64,000 nt of DNA. It comes from Nonomuraea jiangxiensis. GTDB lineage: Bacteria > Actinomycetota > Actinomycetes > Streptosporangiales > Streptosporangiaceae. A program made the position numbers and the translations under genes. Every line of letters starts with the position of its first letter. Position 1 is the first letter of the stretch. Shown piece after piece: positions 8,682 through 18,029 of the stretch. The stretch is from the NCBI RefSeq assembly GCF_900099965.1, contig NZ_FNDJ01000003.1, positions 186,001 through 250,000 on the forward strand, given 5' to 3'. Under the pieces are notes generated by a model. The model was not told the DNA's origin. It was given only the letters and a program-made list of their open reading frames with translations, and did no database searches.

Positions 8682-9711
8682 CGCGGAACCTCCTGCGGCG
8701 CAGCGCGGCGGCGACCCGCAGCGCGAGCAGCCGGTCGAGGACGATGGCGGCGATCAGCAGCGCGCCGTTGATCGCGGTCTGGGCGAGCGCGTCCACCCGC
8801 AACACGGCCAGCGCGCTGGTGATGGTCGACAGGAGCAGCGCCCCGAGCGCGGCCCCGTACACCGTGCCGCTGCCGCCGAAGATCGCCACGCCGCCCACCA
8901 CGACGGCCGCGATCACGTCCAGCTCCTTGCCGGTGGCCACGGTGGCGTCCACGGTGCCGAACCTGGCCGCCCACATGACCCCGGCCAGCCCGGCCAGCGC
9001 CCCGTTGGCGACGAACGCCGCGACGATCCTGCGGCGCACCCGGATCCCGGCCAGTACGGCGGCCTCGGGGTTGGAGCCGATGGCGTACAGCTCACGGCCG
9101 GCCCGCAGGTTGCCCAGCATCCAGCCGGCGACCAGCAGCACGGCCAGGGCGACCAGGGCGGGCAGCGGGACACCGAGCACCGAGCGGGTGCCCAGGGCCA
9201 GGAAGCCCTCGGGCATGTCGGCGGCGTTCACCTGGCGGCCGCCGGCCCAGGCGTAGTCGATGCCGCGGAAGGCGTACAGGGTGCCGAGGGTGGCCACCAG
9301 AGCGGGCACCTTGGCGACGCCGACGAGCAGGCCGTTGACCGCGCCGCAGGCGGCGCCGAGCACCACGCACCCGGCGATGACCAACGGGATCGGCACGCCC
9401 GGGTTGTCGGCCAGGACGAGCGCGCCGCCGAAGGCCGACAGACCGACCACGGAGCTGACCGACAGGTCCACGTTCCTGGTGATGACGACGAGCGTCTGGC
9501 CGACGGCGAGCAGGGCCACGATGGCGGAGTTCAGCAGGATGTCGCGCAGGCTGGCGTAGGTCAGGAAACCGGGGTTGGCCGCGCCGGTGACGCCGAACAG
9601 CACGCCGAGCGCGACCACGATGCCCAGCTCGCGCACCCGCGCGACCCGGTCGACGAGCCGCCGCCCGCCGTTGCGGCGCCCGGCCTCCGTCCTGGTGGCG
9701 GTGGCGGTCAC
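8671..9711 (-). CDS. Sugar ABC transporter permease (RbsC/RhaP type)
   Basis: A 346-residue paralogue of the neighbouring permease. Features include NVDLSVSSVVGLSAFGG, PALVATLGTLYAFRGI and GSNPEAAVLAGIRV (coupling segment), with eight to ten predicted helices and a basic cytoplasmic N-terminus. Two non-identical permeases plus a double ATPase and a RhaS-like protein is the layout of L-rhamnose ABC importers. It begins 40 bp after the ATPase gene and overlaps the next permease by 11 bp. Confidence 0.88.
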   Translation of the reverse strand: MTATATRTEAGRRNGGRRLVDRVARVRELGIVVALGVLFGVTGAANPGFLTYASLRDILLNSAIVALLAVGQTLVVITRNVDLSVSSVVGLSAFGGALVLADNPGVPIPLVIAGCVVLGAACGAVNGLLVGVAKVPALVATLGTLYAFRGIDYAWAGGRQVNAADMPEGFLALGTRSVLGVPLPALVALAVLLVAGWMLGNLRAGRELYAIGSNPEAAVLAGIRVRRRIVAAFVANGALAGLAGVMWAARFGTVDATVATGKELDVIAAVVVGGVAIFGGSGTVYGAALGALLLSTITSALAVLRVDALAQTAINGALLIAAIVLDRLLALRVAAALRRRRFRDAR

Positions 9712-9751
9712 TCGCCCTCCCTCCCCGGCAGGCGGGGCGTACGGTTCCGGA

Positions 9752-11248
9752 TCACGCGGCGCTCCTTCCGGTGGCGGCGGCCATCACGCTCTCCTCCGTC
9801 GCGTCCGCCCGGTCGAGCTCGGCGACCAGCCGCCCCTCGTGCATGACCAGCACCCGGTCGGCCATGCCCAGCACCTCGGGCAGCTCCGAGGAGATCATCA
9901 GCACCGCCACGCCGCTCCCGGCCAGCTCCGACAGCAGCCGGTGCACCTCGGCCTTGGTGCCCACGTCGATCCCCCGGGTGGGCTCGTCCACGATCAGCAC
10001 CGACGGCCTGCGCGCCAACCACTTGGCCAGTACGACCTTCTGCTGATTGCCGCCGGACAGGACGTTCACCGGATCCGTCAGCCGGACGAACTTCAGCCGC
10101 AGCCGTACCGCCCAGTCCCGGGCCAGCGCCCGCTCGGCCGGCCGGGAGACCAGCGGCCCCCGGCGTACGGCGGCCAGCCCGGCGAGTCCGATGTTGCGCT
10201 CGATCGACAGGTCCATGACCAGCCCCTGCTGCCGCCGGTCCTCGGGCACCAGCGCCAGCCCGGCCGCCATCGCCGCCGTGGGGCTGGCGGGCCGCAGCCG
10301 CCGGCCGTCCACCTCCACGCTGCCGGCGTCCCACCGGTCGATCCCGAACACGGCCCTGGCCACCTCGCTGCGCCCGGCCCCGACCAGCCCGGCCAGGGCG
10401 ACGATCTCGCCCCGCCGCACGTCGAAGGACACGTCGGTGAACACGCCCTCGCGGGTGAGCCGGCGCACCTTCAGCGCGACCTCGCCGGCGTCCGTCTCCT
10501 GCTTGGGGAACAGGGCCTCCAGCTCCCTGCCGACCATGCGGCGTACCAGGTCGTCGGGGGTGATGCCGGCGATCTGGTCGACGGCGACGAGGGCGCCGTC
10601 GCGCAGGGTGGTCACCCGCTGGCACAGCTCGAACATCTCCTCCAGGCGGTGCGAGACGAACAGCAGCGCGCACCCCTGCTCCCGCAGCGCCTTGGCGACG
10701 CCGAAGAGCCGGGCGACCTCCTGGCCGGACAGGGCGGCGGTGGGCTCGTCCATGATGAGCACCCGCGCCTGCCGCGACAGCGCCTTGGCGATCTCCACGA
10801 GTTGCTGGTCGGCGATCGACAGGCCGCGGGCCGGCTGGTCGGGGTCGAGGTGCACGCCGAGCCTGGTGAACAGCTCGGCGGCGGCGGACCGCATGGCCCG
10901 CCGGTCGATGCCGAGGCGGGCGCGGGGCTGGCGGCCCATGAAGATGTTCTCCATGACCGACAGGTCGGGGAACAGGGTTGGCTCCTGGTAGATCACCGCG
11001 ACCCCGGCCCGCTGCGCGTCGGCGGGCCCGCCGAACTCGACCGGCTCCCCGTCCAGCAGGATCCGCCCCGAGTCGGGCCGGTGCACGCCTGAAAGGATCT
11101 TCACGATCGTGGACTTGCCCGCGCCGTTCTCCCCGGCGAGCGCGTGCGCCTCGCCGGGGAAGAGCTCCAGAGAGACCTCGCGTACGGCGCGCACCGCACC
11201 GAACGCCTTGCTGACCTGTGAGAGGGACAGAACGGGAGTTTGATCCAT
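9752..11248 (-). CDS. Sugar ABC transporter ATPase with two nucleotide-binding domains
   Basis: A 498-residue protein with two ABC domains, as in RbsA/MglA/RhaT. Domain 1 has Walker [10 protein letters not shown] near residue 40, the signature region [15 protein letters not shown] and Walker [12 protein letters not shown]. Domain 2 has the degenerate Walker [10 protein letters not shown] typical of this subfamily, the signature [15 protein letters not shown] and Walker [13 protein letters not shown]. First gene of the importer operon; the start ATG at 11248 faces a 129-bp spacer with a LacI-type operator candidate. Confidence 0.92.
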   Translation of the reverse strand: MDQTPVLSLSQVSKAFGAVRAVREVSLELFPGEAHALAGENGAGKSTIVKILSGVHRPDSGRILLDGEPVEFGGPADAQRAGVAVIYQEPTLFPDLSVMENIFMGRQPRARLGIDRRAMRSAAAELFTRLGVHLDPDQPARGLSIADQQLVEIAKALSRQARVLIMDEPTAALSGQEVARLFGVAKALREQGCALLFVSHRLEEMFELCQRVTTLRDGALVAVDQIAGITPDDLVRRMVGRELEALFPKQETDAGEVALKVRRLTREGVFTDVSFDVRRGEIVALAGLVGAGRSEVARAVFGIDRWDAGSVEVDGRRLRPASPTAAMAAGLALVPEDRRQQGLVMDLSIERNIGLAGLAAVRRGPLVSRPAERALARDWAVRLRLKFVRLTDPVNVLSGGNQQKVVLAKWLARRPSVLIVDEPTRGIDVGTKAEVHRLLSELAGSGVAVLMISSELPEVLGMADRVLVMHEGRLVAELDRADATEESVMAAATGRSAA

Positions 11249-11263
11249 GTGCCGCGCTCCCGG

Positions 11264-11279
11264 CGAAAATCGTTTTAAG
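11264..11279 (-). promoter_or_regulatory. Candidate LacI-type operator before the sugar importer
   Basis: GAAAATCGTTTTAAG lies 16 bp before the ATPase start and has the AAAnCGnTTT dyad of LacI-family operators. The 9-mer CGTTTTAAG recurs at 11381-11389, over the stop codon of the AraC gene. No LacI gene is in the window, so the regulator would lie elsewhere. The call rests only on pattern. Confidence 0.3.
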
Positions 11280-11377
11280 CGGTGGGAGGACGGTAGATCA
11301 GCGAGTGGCCGGGCGTCAATGGTCGTTCAGGGCGAGAGTGCGGTGGGGCCCTCGTCCCGCGCGGCATGTGCAAATTG

Positions 11378-12328
11378 TTACGTTTTAAGAACTTCCTTGG
11401 CGGGAACCGGGCAGCCCTCGCGGCGATACCTGCCGGGCGCCATGCCGTGCTCCCGCTTGAAGGCGGTGGCGAAGGCGAACTCCGAGCCGTAGCCGACCCT
11501 GGCGGCGATCTCCCCCAGCGCCGCCTCCGACTGACGCAGCAACCGGGCGGCCGTGGCCAGGCGCCACCAGGTGACATAGGCCAGCGGCGACCGCCCGACC
11601 AGCGTGCTGAACCGGCGCGAGAAGGCCGCCCGGGACAGCCCCGCCAGCGCGCCCAGCTCCTGGACCGTCCACGGGTGGGCGGGGTCCCGGTGGACGGCGT
11701 CCAGCGCCGCGCTGACCCCCGGATCCGCCAGCGCCCGCGCCCACCCGCCGACCTCGCAGTGCCCGCGCTCCGCGTCGAACCAGGCCCGCAGGATGTAGAG
11801 CAGCAGCAGGTCCAGCAGGGACGACACGACCGTGTCCGCGCCCAGCCGGGGCCGCCGGATCTCCGCGCCCAGCAGCTCCACGGCGGTGCGCACCTCGGTG
11901 CGCAGGCCGAGCCGGGCCGGCAGGTAGATCATGTCGGGCAGATCGGCCAGGATCGGGTGGGCCAGGCCCGGGTCGAGCCGGTAGCCGCCGCACAGCAGCA
12001 CCGTGGTCGGCGGGCCGTCCACGGAGGCCGAGGCGAACAGCGGCGCCGGATCCGCCGGGCCGTGGTCGCACTCCGCGATGGGCGTGTCCGGCGCGTCGGC
12101 CATCACGTAGCCGTGACCGTGGGGGAAGAACACCACGTCACCGGCCGACAGCATGATCGGCTCACCGCTCGGCGGCAGCAAGCGGCTCGACCCCTGCAGC
12201 ACGACCTGGAACCCCGCCGACCCCGGAGCCGCCGGGAACCGCTGTCCCCAGGGCGCCCGCAGCTCGACCCGGGCTGAGCGCGGCTCCCCGGTGCGCATGA
12301 TGGCGATCACGTCGCTGAGCACGTCCAC
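11378..12328 (-). CDS. AraC-family regulator with N-terminal cupin
   Basis: A 316-residue protein. The N-terminal cupin_6-like domain (about 1-180) begins MDVLSDVIAIMRTGEPRSAR, the family's normal start, read here from a GTG at 12328; the frame is open far upstream, but that extension is antisense to the fusion gene. The C-terminal AraC domain (about 210-310) has two helix-turn-helix units, including WTVQELGALAGLSRAAFSRRF and GEIAARVGYGSEFAFATAF. In this group the regulator usually controls a divergent oxidoreductase gene, which fits the NmrA/quinone-oxidoreductase fusion 135 bp away on the other strand. Control of the importer operon downstream is also possible. Confidence 0.88.
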   Translation of the reverse strand: MDVLSDVIAIMRTGEPRSARVELRAPWGQRFPAAPGSAGFQVVLQGSSRLLPPSGEPIMLSAGDVVFFPHGHGYVMADAPDTPIAECDHGPADPAPLFASASVDGPPTTVLLCGGYRLDPGLAHPILADLPDMIYLPARLGLRTEVRTAVELLGAEIRRPRLGADTVVSSLLDLLLLYILRAWFDAERGHCEVGGWARALADPGVSAALDAVHRDPAHPWTVQELGALAGLSRAAFSRRFSTLVGRSPLAYVTWWRLATAARLLRQSEAALGEIAARVGYGSEFAFATAFKREHGMAPGRYRREGCPVPAKEVLKT

Positions 12329-12463
12329 AGCGGGAGTATAAGCGACTGTTTCCGCCACGAGACGATGGCGTATGAAATTCGCGTCGATGGCGCATTGGTC
12401 ATCTCGTCCGGCGCCCCTACGGTTGCCTTCGTACATGACGGACGAGCAGGAACGGGGTACGCG

Positions 12464-14128
12464 ATGAGCGTGGTTCTGGTCACCGGGGCGACCGGCACGG
12501 TCGGCAGGCAGGTGGCGGCGCAACTGACCGCGGCGGGGGTCGGGATCAAGCCCTTGAGCAGGGCGACGGGCGACCTGAGGGATCCCGGGTCGCTGCCGCT
12601 CGACGGGGTGGAGGCGGTGTTCCTGGTGTGGCCGTTCGCCTCGGCGGAGGGGGCGGCGCCGGTGGTCGGGGAGATCGCCCGGCGGGTCCGGCGCGTGGTC
12701 TACCTCTCCTCGGCCGCGGTACGCGAGCCGGAGCGCGAGATCGAGCGGCTGATCGAGGAGTCCGGGCCGGAGTGGACGTTCCTGCGCCCGCACGCCTTCG
12801 CGGCCAACACGCTGCGCTGGGCCCGGCAGGTCCGGGCCGGAGTGGTACGCGGCGCGTACGGGCAGGCCGCCATGCCCCTGGTGCACGAGCGGGACATCGC
12901 GGCCGTCGCCGTACGGGCTTTGCTGGACGACGGTCACCACGGGGCCGTCCACGCGCTGACGGGCCCGGAGTCGCTCACCCAGGCCGACCAGCTCCGCATC
13001 ATCTCCGAAGTCCTGAAATTTCCGGCGCGCTGGGTGGAGGTCCCCCCGGACGAGGCCCGCGCCGACCTGCTCGCCACCGGCCTGCCCGCCGCGGTGGCGG
13101 ACGACGTCCTGCGGGCCCAGGCGGCACTGGTGAGCCACCCGGCCCCCGTCACCCGGACGGTCGAGGAGGTCACGAAGGCCGCGCCGCGCACGTTCCGGCA
13201 GTGGGTGGCCGACCACGCGGCCGACTTCCGCGAGGTGCCCGCCCCCGCCACCACCATGCGGGCCGCCCGCCTGCATGAATACGGCGGCCCGATCCACCAC
13301 GACCGGATCCCGACCCCGCGCCCCGGCCCGGGAGAGGTGCTGATCGAGGTCGCCGGAAACTCCTTCAACCCGTCGGAGCTCGGCCTGCGGGCCGGCCTGC
13401 TGCGCAATTTGTTCGAGCTGGACCTGCCGCACACGTTCGGCTGGGACGTCTCGGGCACGGTCGTGGAGACGGGCCCGGGCGTCACCGATCCGGCCCCGGG
13501 CGAGCGCGTGTTCGGCCTGGTGACCGGCTCAGCCGCCGATTACGTCGTCGCGCCCGCGAGCCTGCTGGCCCCCGCGCCGCGCAGCATCCCGCTGGCCGAC
13601 GCCGCCGCCGTCCCGGTGGCCGGGCTCACCGCCTGGCAGGCCGTCCACGAGCAGGCCCCGCTCGCCCCGGGGCAGCGGGTGCTGATCAACGGCGCGGGCG
13701 GCGGCATCGGCCTGTTCGCCGTCCAGCTCGCCAGGCTGGCCGGCGCCACGGTGACGGCCACGGCCAGCCCGCGCAGCGCGGCGGCGGTCGCCCGGTACGG
13801 CGCCCACGAGGTCATCGACTACACCACCACGCCGCTGCCCGGCGGCATGGACGTGGTGCTCAACCTGGCCGGGATCCCCGCCGAGCAGGCCACCGTCCTG
13901 GCCGGGCTCGGCCGTACGGTGCTCACGGCCGCCACCCCGATCGAGGGCGGCACGCACTTCGTGATGCGCAACGACCCCGCCCAGCTCGCCGAGCTGGCCG
14001 CGCTGATCGACAAGGGCGAGCTGGCGGTCGAGGTCGTCGAGACTCACCCGCTGACGGAGCTGGCGGAGATCCACCGCAGGGCGGAGGCGGGCGACACCCG
14101 GGGCAAGATCATCCTGCTGCCGGCCTGA
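12464..14128 (+). CDS. Fusion of NmrA-like reductase and quinone-oxidoreductase domains
   Basis: One uninterrupted frame of 554 residues holding two enzymes. Residues 1 to about 260 are an atypical short-chain dehydrogenase of the NmrA/NAD(P)H-binding group, with the Rossmann start VLVTGATGTVGRQVAAQL and HERDIAAVAVRALLDD. After a linker (RTFRQWVADHAADF, the usual end of such proteins), residues from about 265 form a zinc-free MDR quinone oxidoreductase: MRAARLHEYGGP start, GWDVSGTVVETGPGV, NADPH site INGAGGGIGLFAVQLARLAG. Either half is normally a separate protein. The ATG at 12464 is chosen because the Rossmann fold begins there. The 3' end overlaps the convergent ligase gene by 20 bp. The divergent AraC gene probably regulates it. 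Substrates are unknown. Confidence 0.85.
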   Translation: MSVVLVTGATGTVGRQVAAQLTAAGVGIKPLSRATGDLRDPGSLPLDGVEAVFLVWPFASAEGAAPVVGEIARRVRRVVYLSSAAVREPEREIERLIEESGPEWTFLRPHAFAANTLRWARQVRAGVVRGAYGQAAMPLVHERDIAAVAVRALLDDGHHGAVHALTGPESLTQADQLRIISEVLKFPARWVEVPPDEARADLLATGLPAAVADDVLRAQAALVSHPAPVTRTVEEVTKAAPRTFRQWVADHAADFREVPAPATTMRAARLHEYGGPIHHDRIPTPRPGPGEVLIEVAGNSFNPSELGLRAGLLRNLFELDLPHTFGWDVSGTVVETGPGVTDPAPGERVFGLVTGSAADYVVAPASLLAPAPRSIPLADAAAVPVAGLTAWQAVHEQAPLAPGQRVLINGAGGGIGLFAVQLARLAGATVTATASPRSAAAVARYGAHEVIDYTTTPLPGGMDVVLNLAGIPAEQATVLAGLGRTVLTAATPIEGGTHFVMRNDPAQLAELAALIDKGELAVEVVETHPLTELAEIHRRAEAGDTRGKIILLPA

Positions 14129-16097
14129 AGTGCCGCAGCACCTCGGGGTTGGCCATGGCGTCCGGGTTGGCGGCCTCCTCGACGGGCGTGCCGAGCAGGA
14201 TCTTGCGCACCGGCACCTCCAGTTTCTTGCCGGAGAGCGTACGCGGGATGCCGGGCACGGCGTGGATCTCGTTGGGCACGTGCCGGGGTGACAGCTCCTC
14301 GCGCAGCGCGGTGCACAGGCTGCGTTCGAGCTGCTCGGTGAGCGTGGCGCCGGGGGCGAGCGTCACGTACAGGAGCAGTCGCCCCTCCTGCCCGAGTTGT
14401 CCCGTGTCGATCACCATGCTGTCGGCGATCTCGTCGAACCGCTCCACGACCCGGTAGAACTCGCTGGTGCCCATCCGGACGCCGCCCCGGTTGAGGGTCG
14501 AGTCGGAGCGCCCGTAGATCACGCAGCTCCCGTCCTTGTTGATCTTGATCCAGTCGCCGTGCCGCCACACGCCCGGGTAGACGTCGAAGTAGCTGTCGAA
14601 GTAGCGCCGCCCGTCGGGGTCGTTCCAGAACATCACCGGCATCGACGGCATCGGCTGCGTCAGCACCAGCTCGCCCACCTCGCCGACGACCGACCGGCCC
14701 GCCGGATCGTACGACTCCACCTTCGCCCCCAGCGACCGGCACGGGATGATCCCCGCCCTGATCGGATGGAGCACGGTGGCCCCGACGAACCCGGTGCACA
14801 CGTCGGTGCCGCCGGAGAACGAGCCGACCGGCACCCCGGGCAGCTCGGCCGACACCCACGCGAACCCCTCGGGCGGCAGCGGCGACCCGGTCGAGCCGAC
14901 GCCGCGCAGCCGTTCCAGCCCGTCGAGCCGGAGCCCGGACTTCAGCGAGGCCATGATGTACGGCGCCCCGACCCCGAAGTAGGTGACCTGCTCGGAGTCG
15001 GCGATCCGCCACAGGGCGGCCGGCGAGGGATAGGTGGCCGCGCCGTCGTAGAGCACCGGCGTGGCTCCCACCAGCAGGGCGCCGACGAGGTAGTTCCACA
15101 TCATCCAGCCGGTGGTGGTGTACCAGAAGAACACATCGCCCTCGCCGAGGTCCTGGTGGAAGGCGAGCGACTTGAGATGCTCCAGCACCACGCCGCCGTG
15201 GCCGTGCACGATCGGCTTGGGCAGTCCGGTCGTGCCGCTGGAGTAGAGGATCCACAGCGGATGGTCGAACGGCACCCGCTCGAACTCCAGCGGCCCCTCC
15301 TCGGCCCGCAGCCCCTCCCAGCCGATCACCTCACCGTGCGGCGGCTCCTCGGTGGGACCTTCGGCGGGCCCCTCGGCGGGCAGGGCCTGCTGGGGCGGCC
15401 GGCCCTCCTCGGCGGCGGCCAGGTAGGGGATCCACACGGTCGCGCGCAGCGTGGGCAACGCGGCGGCGATCTCGTTGACGGCGGCCGAGCGGTCGTAGCT
15501 CTTGCCGTTGTAGCGGTAGCCGTCGACCGCGATGAGCACCTTGGGCTCGATCTGCTTGAACCTGTCGACCACGCTGGCCACGCCGAAGTCGGGCGAGCCC
15601 GCCGACCAGATCGCGCCCAGCGAGGCGGTGGCGAGGAAGGCGATGAGGGCCTGCGGGATGTTCGGCAGGTAGCCGGCCACGCGGTCGCCGCGTCCCACGC
15701 CCAGCCGGACCAGCCCGGCCCGGACGCGGGCGACCTCGTCGCGCAACTCGTCGCGGGTCAGCTCCTGGCGGGCGCCGTCCTCGGAGACGAACACCAGGGC
15801 GGTGCCCCCGGCGTGGCGCAGGGCGTTTTCCGCGTAGTTGATCGTGCCGCCGGCGAACCACCGGGCGGCGGGCATCTCCCCGGACACCACGGGCCCGTCG
15901 CCGCGCTCCCCGAGCACGTCGAAGTAGTCCCAGATCGAGGTCCAGAACTCCGCCGGCCGGTCCACCGACCACTGCCAGAGGTCCTCGTAAGGCCCGGACC
16001 TGCCCAGCCACTCCAGGTAGCGGGTCAGCCTGGCGGACGCGACGACCTCTTCGCTCGGCTCCCAGAGAAGCTCGCCCTCAGCAACCATGTGTCCCAT
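14109..16097 (-). CDS. aacS: Acetoacetate--CoA ligase
   Basis: A 662-residue acyl-adenylating enzyme (ANL superfamily) that activates acetoacetate with ATP and CoA. The adenylate motif SSGTTGLPKP lies near residue 290, followed by the usual IVHGHGGVVLEHLK. The N-terminus (LLWEPSEEVVASARLTRYLEWL) and the WTSIWDYFD and PEARWF-like PAARWFAGGTINYAENAL segments are those of acetoacetyl-CoA synthetases rather than acetyl-CoA synthetase. The C-terminal region keeps SGKKLEVPVRKIL, with the catalytic Lys. The start may be the ATG at 16097 or the one at 16088, which has the better-placed AGGATGGGA. Role: use of acetoacetate from ketone bodies, leucine or polyhydroxybutyrate. Confidence 0.9.
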   Translation of the reverse strand: MGHMVAEGELLWEPSEEVVASARLTRYLEWLGRSGPYEDLWQWSVDRPAEFWTSIWDYFDVLGERGDGPVVSGEMPAARWFAGGTINYAENALRHAGGTALVFVSEDGARQELTRDELRDEVARVRAGLVRLGVGRGDRVAGYLPNIPQALIAFLATASLGAIWSAGSPDFGVASVVDRFKQIEPKVLIAVDGYRYNGKSYDRSAAVNEIAAALPTLRATVWIPYLAAAEEGRPPQQALPAEGPAEGPTEEPPHGEVIGWEGLRAEEGPLEFERVPFDHPLWILYSSGTTGLPKPIVHGHGGVVLEHLKSLAFHQDLGEGDVFFWYTTTGWMMWNYLVGALLVGATPVLYDGAATYPSPAALWRIADSEQVTYFGVGAPYIMASLKSGLRLDGLERLRGVGSTGSPLPPEGFAWVSAELPGVPVGSFSGGTDVCTGFVGATVLHPIRAGIIPCRSLGAKVESYDPAGRSVVGEVGELVLTQPMPSMPVMFWNDPDGRRYFDSYFDVYPGVWRHGDWIKINKDGSCVIYGRSDSTLNRGGVRMGTSEFYRVVERFDEIADSMVIDTGQLGQEGRLLLYVTLAPGATLTEQLERSLCTALREELSPRHVPNEIHAVPGIPRTLSGKKLEVPVRKILLGTPVEEAANPDAMANPEVLRHFRPAAG

Positions 16098-16146
16098 CCT
16101 GTCGCCCGATCAACGGAAAGTCATACCTGACCTTCTACATAACTTG

Positions 16147-17004
16147 CTATCTCCGTAGGTGGTCCACCGCCATACGCGCGGCCGTGCCGATCACGGCGTC
16201 GGCGCGCGGCTGGTTGAGCGCGGCGCTGAAGGAACGGGTGAAGACGGCCACCGCGTAGCTCCTGCCGTCGGGGTATTCGACGACGCCCGACTCGCAGCGC
16301 AACGTGGGCATCGTGCCGGTCTTGCCGCCGACGGCCACGTCGTCGTAGGGGAAGCCGGAGGCCAGCCGGTGCGGCCAGACCTGCAGTTTGAACACGCTGC
16401 GCATCCAGGCGCACATGGCGGGCGAGGCCGCCTCGTCCCGCCAGATCAGCCGGAACAGCCGGGCCATCTCACGAGGGGTGCTCCGGTTGGTCCGCGCCGG
16501 GTCGAGCGCGCTCAGCCGCTCTATGTCGTCGGGATCCAGGTACGGCCACCCGTGCCCGGTGTCCGTCCGCATGCTGCGGTTCATCGTCTCGCAACTCTGC
16601 GTGACCCGCGTGACCTCCAGCCCGAGCGCGTCCAGCATGGCGTTGACCGCGTCGAACCCGATCCGGCCGAGCAGGGCGTCGGCCGAGCTGTTGTCACTCA
16701 CCGCGATCATCAGGTACGCCAGGTCGCGCAGCGAGATCGTCACGTCGTCGAGCATCACCGCGATCCCCGTGGGCCCCGCCTCGCGGGCGCCGCCCGGCAC
16801 GGTCACCCGGCAGGCCGGATCGAGCAGCCCGGCGTCGGCCTGCCGGCAGAACTCCACCAGCAGCGCCACCTTGAACATCGACGCCGTGGGCAGCGGCTCG
16901 TCGGCGCCGTGCCCGATCTCCCGTCCTGACTCGATGTCGGCGGCGTAGAGCCAGCCGGTCACGCCCGCCCTCCCGAACAGGACGTCGAAGTCGGGCGCGC
17001 TCAT
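16147..17004 (-). CDS. Class A beta-lactamase-like serine hydrolase, no signal peptide
   Basis: A 285-residue protein of the Beta-lactamase2/class A fold. The three active-site motifs are present: S42-M-F-K45, S103-D-N105 and K228-T-G230. The omega-loop ExxLN motif is not recognisable; CETMN at 138-142 is the nearest candidate, so hydrolysis of beta-lactams is not assured. The frame is open to 17322, but the ATG at 17004 overlaps the LysR stop (ATGA) and matches the domain start. No signal peptide or Tat motif is visible, which is odd for a beta-lactamase. It is cotranscribed with the LysR gene and divergent from the PBP gene. Confidence 0.78.
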   Translation of the reverse strand: MSAPDFDVLFGRAGVTGWLYAADIESGREIGHGADEPLPTASMFKVALLVEFCRQADAGLLDPACRVTVPGGAREAGPTGIAVMLDDVTISLRDLAYLMIAVSDNSSADALLGRIGFDAVNAMLDALGLEVTRVTQSCETMNRSMRTDTGHGWPYLDPDDIERLSALDPARTNRSTPREMARLFRLIWRDEAASPAMCAWMRSVFKLQVWPHRLASGFPYDDVAVGGKTGTMPTLRCESGVVEYPDGRSYAVAVFTRSFSAALNQPRADAVIGTAARMAVDHLRR

Positions 17005-17942
17005 GCCAGCATCCCCGGCCTGCGGCTGACCCTCCGCGCGGGCCCGAAATCGTGCCCGGGGCCCTGCTCCGTCATCCCGGCGCTCTCCTTCAACGTCCGT
17101 ACGGTCACGGCCGAGAAGTCGGCGATCAGTTCGTTCGTCGGCCCCGTGGCCCCGCGCCAGGCAGTGGAGACCCGGCTGATGATCGGCGAGCCTAGCAGTG
17201 GCCGCCAGGCCAGGCCCGGTTGCTCCCCTTTCGGCCCGAAGGCCACCGCCGCCCCCGCCAGCACCAGCCCGAGCCCGGCGCCCTCGTGCACCTGCGCGGG
17301 CACGTAGCCGTGGCGGCGGCACTCCGAGAGCGTCTCCGCGTGCAGCCCCGGCTCGCCCTCAAGCGGCGGCATCAGCAGATCGCGGCCCGCCAGGTCGGCC
17401 AGGTGCACCTCGCCCACGCCGGTCAATGGGTCATCGGCCGCCAGCAGCACGCCCTGGGCCTGCCCGAGCACCTGGCCGAAGCGCAGGCCGGGGGCGGAGA
17501 GCGGGTGGCGGACCAGGCCGACGTCTATCACGCCCTCCGCCAGGGCCGTGACCTGGTCGGCGGTCCAGATTTCCGCGGGCGCCAGGCGTACTCCGGGGTG
17601 GGTCTCGCGGAAACCCGCGACCAGGGCGGCGATCACGGCGGCGGCCAGGTCGGGCGGGACGCCGACCTTGAGCGCCTCGCCCTCGCCCTGCCTGGCGAGC
17701 TCGTGCAGCCGGTCCACCCGGGCCACGATCTCGCGGGCCTCGCCCAGCAGCAGCCGACCGGCGTCGGTGAGGCGGACCTGGCGGGCCGAGCGGTCGAACA
17801 GCCGCACGCCGAGCTCCTCCTCCAGGCGCTTGATGCGCTGGCTGAGCGGGGGCTGGGCCATGCCGAGCCGGATGGCGGCGTTGCCGAAGTGGAGTTCCTC
17901 CGCGACCACCGTGAAGTAGCGGAGGTGCCGGACCAGGTCCAT
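17001..17942 (-). CDS. LysR-family transcriptional regulator
   Basis: A 313-residue LTTR. The N-terminal winged helix (residues 1-60) reads MDLVRHLRYFTVVAEELHFG then AAIRLGMAQPPLSQRIKRLE, the classic LysR pattern. The C-terminal part is a periplasmic-binding-like effector domain. The ATG at 17942 is chosen; a TTG three codons upstream is less likely. Its stop overlaps the start of the beta-lactamase-like gene, so the two are translated together, and it is divergent from the PBP gene across an 87-bp spacer. By analogy with AmpR-like LysR regulators it could respond to cell-wall fragments or beta-lactams, but that is inference. Confidence 0.88.
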   Translation of the reverse strand: MDLVRHLRYFTVVAEELHFGNAAIRLGMAQPPLSQRIKRLEEELGVRLFDRSARQVRLTDAGRLLLGEAREIVARVDRLHELARQGEGEALKVGVPPDLAAAVIAALVAGFRETHPGVRLAPAEIWTADQVTALAEGVIDVGLVRHPLSAPGLRFGQVLGQAQGVLLAADDPLTGVGEVHLADLAGRDLLMPPLEGEPGLHAETLSECRRHGYVPAQVHEGAGLGLVLAGAAVAFGPKGEQPGLAWRPLLGSPIISRVSTAWRGATGPTNELIADFSAVTVRTLKESAGMTEQGPGHDFGPARRVSRRPGMLA

Positions 17943-18029
17943 GACCAGCAAATATATCCAGATTTATATCTGCATGGCCGTCATACCAGTATTGGACACG
18001 GTTAGCGGCGAACTGGTGTTATCTGCCGC
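17943..18029. promoter_or_regulatory. AT-rich divergent control region, LysR/beta-lactamase and PBP
   Basis: An 87-bp spacer that is unusually AT-rich for this genome. It holds a dyad ATATA-N10-TATAT within 17952-17971 and a short palindrome ATACCAGTAT at 17983-17992. LysR regulators bind T-N11-A dyads in just this position. The exact operator and the promoters cannot be fixed from sequence. Confidence 0.4.

Noticed and set aside
12435..12467. Ten-codon frame ending on the start of the fusion gene (ATGA)
   Set aside because: No ribosome binding site; short ATGA overlaps occur often by chance in this genome.
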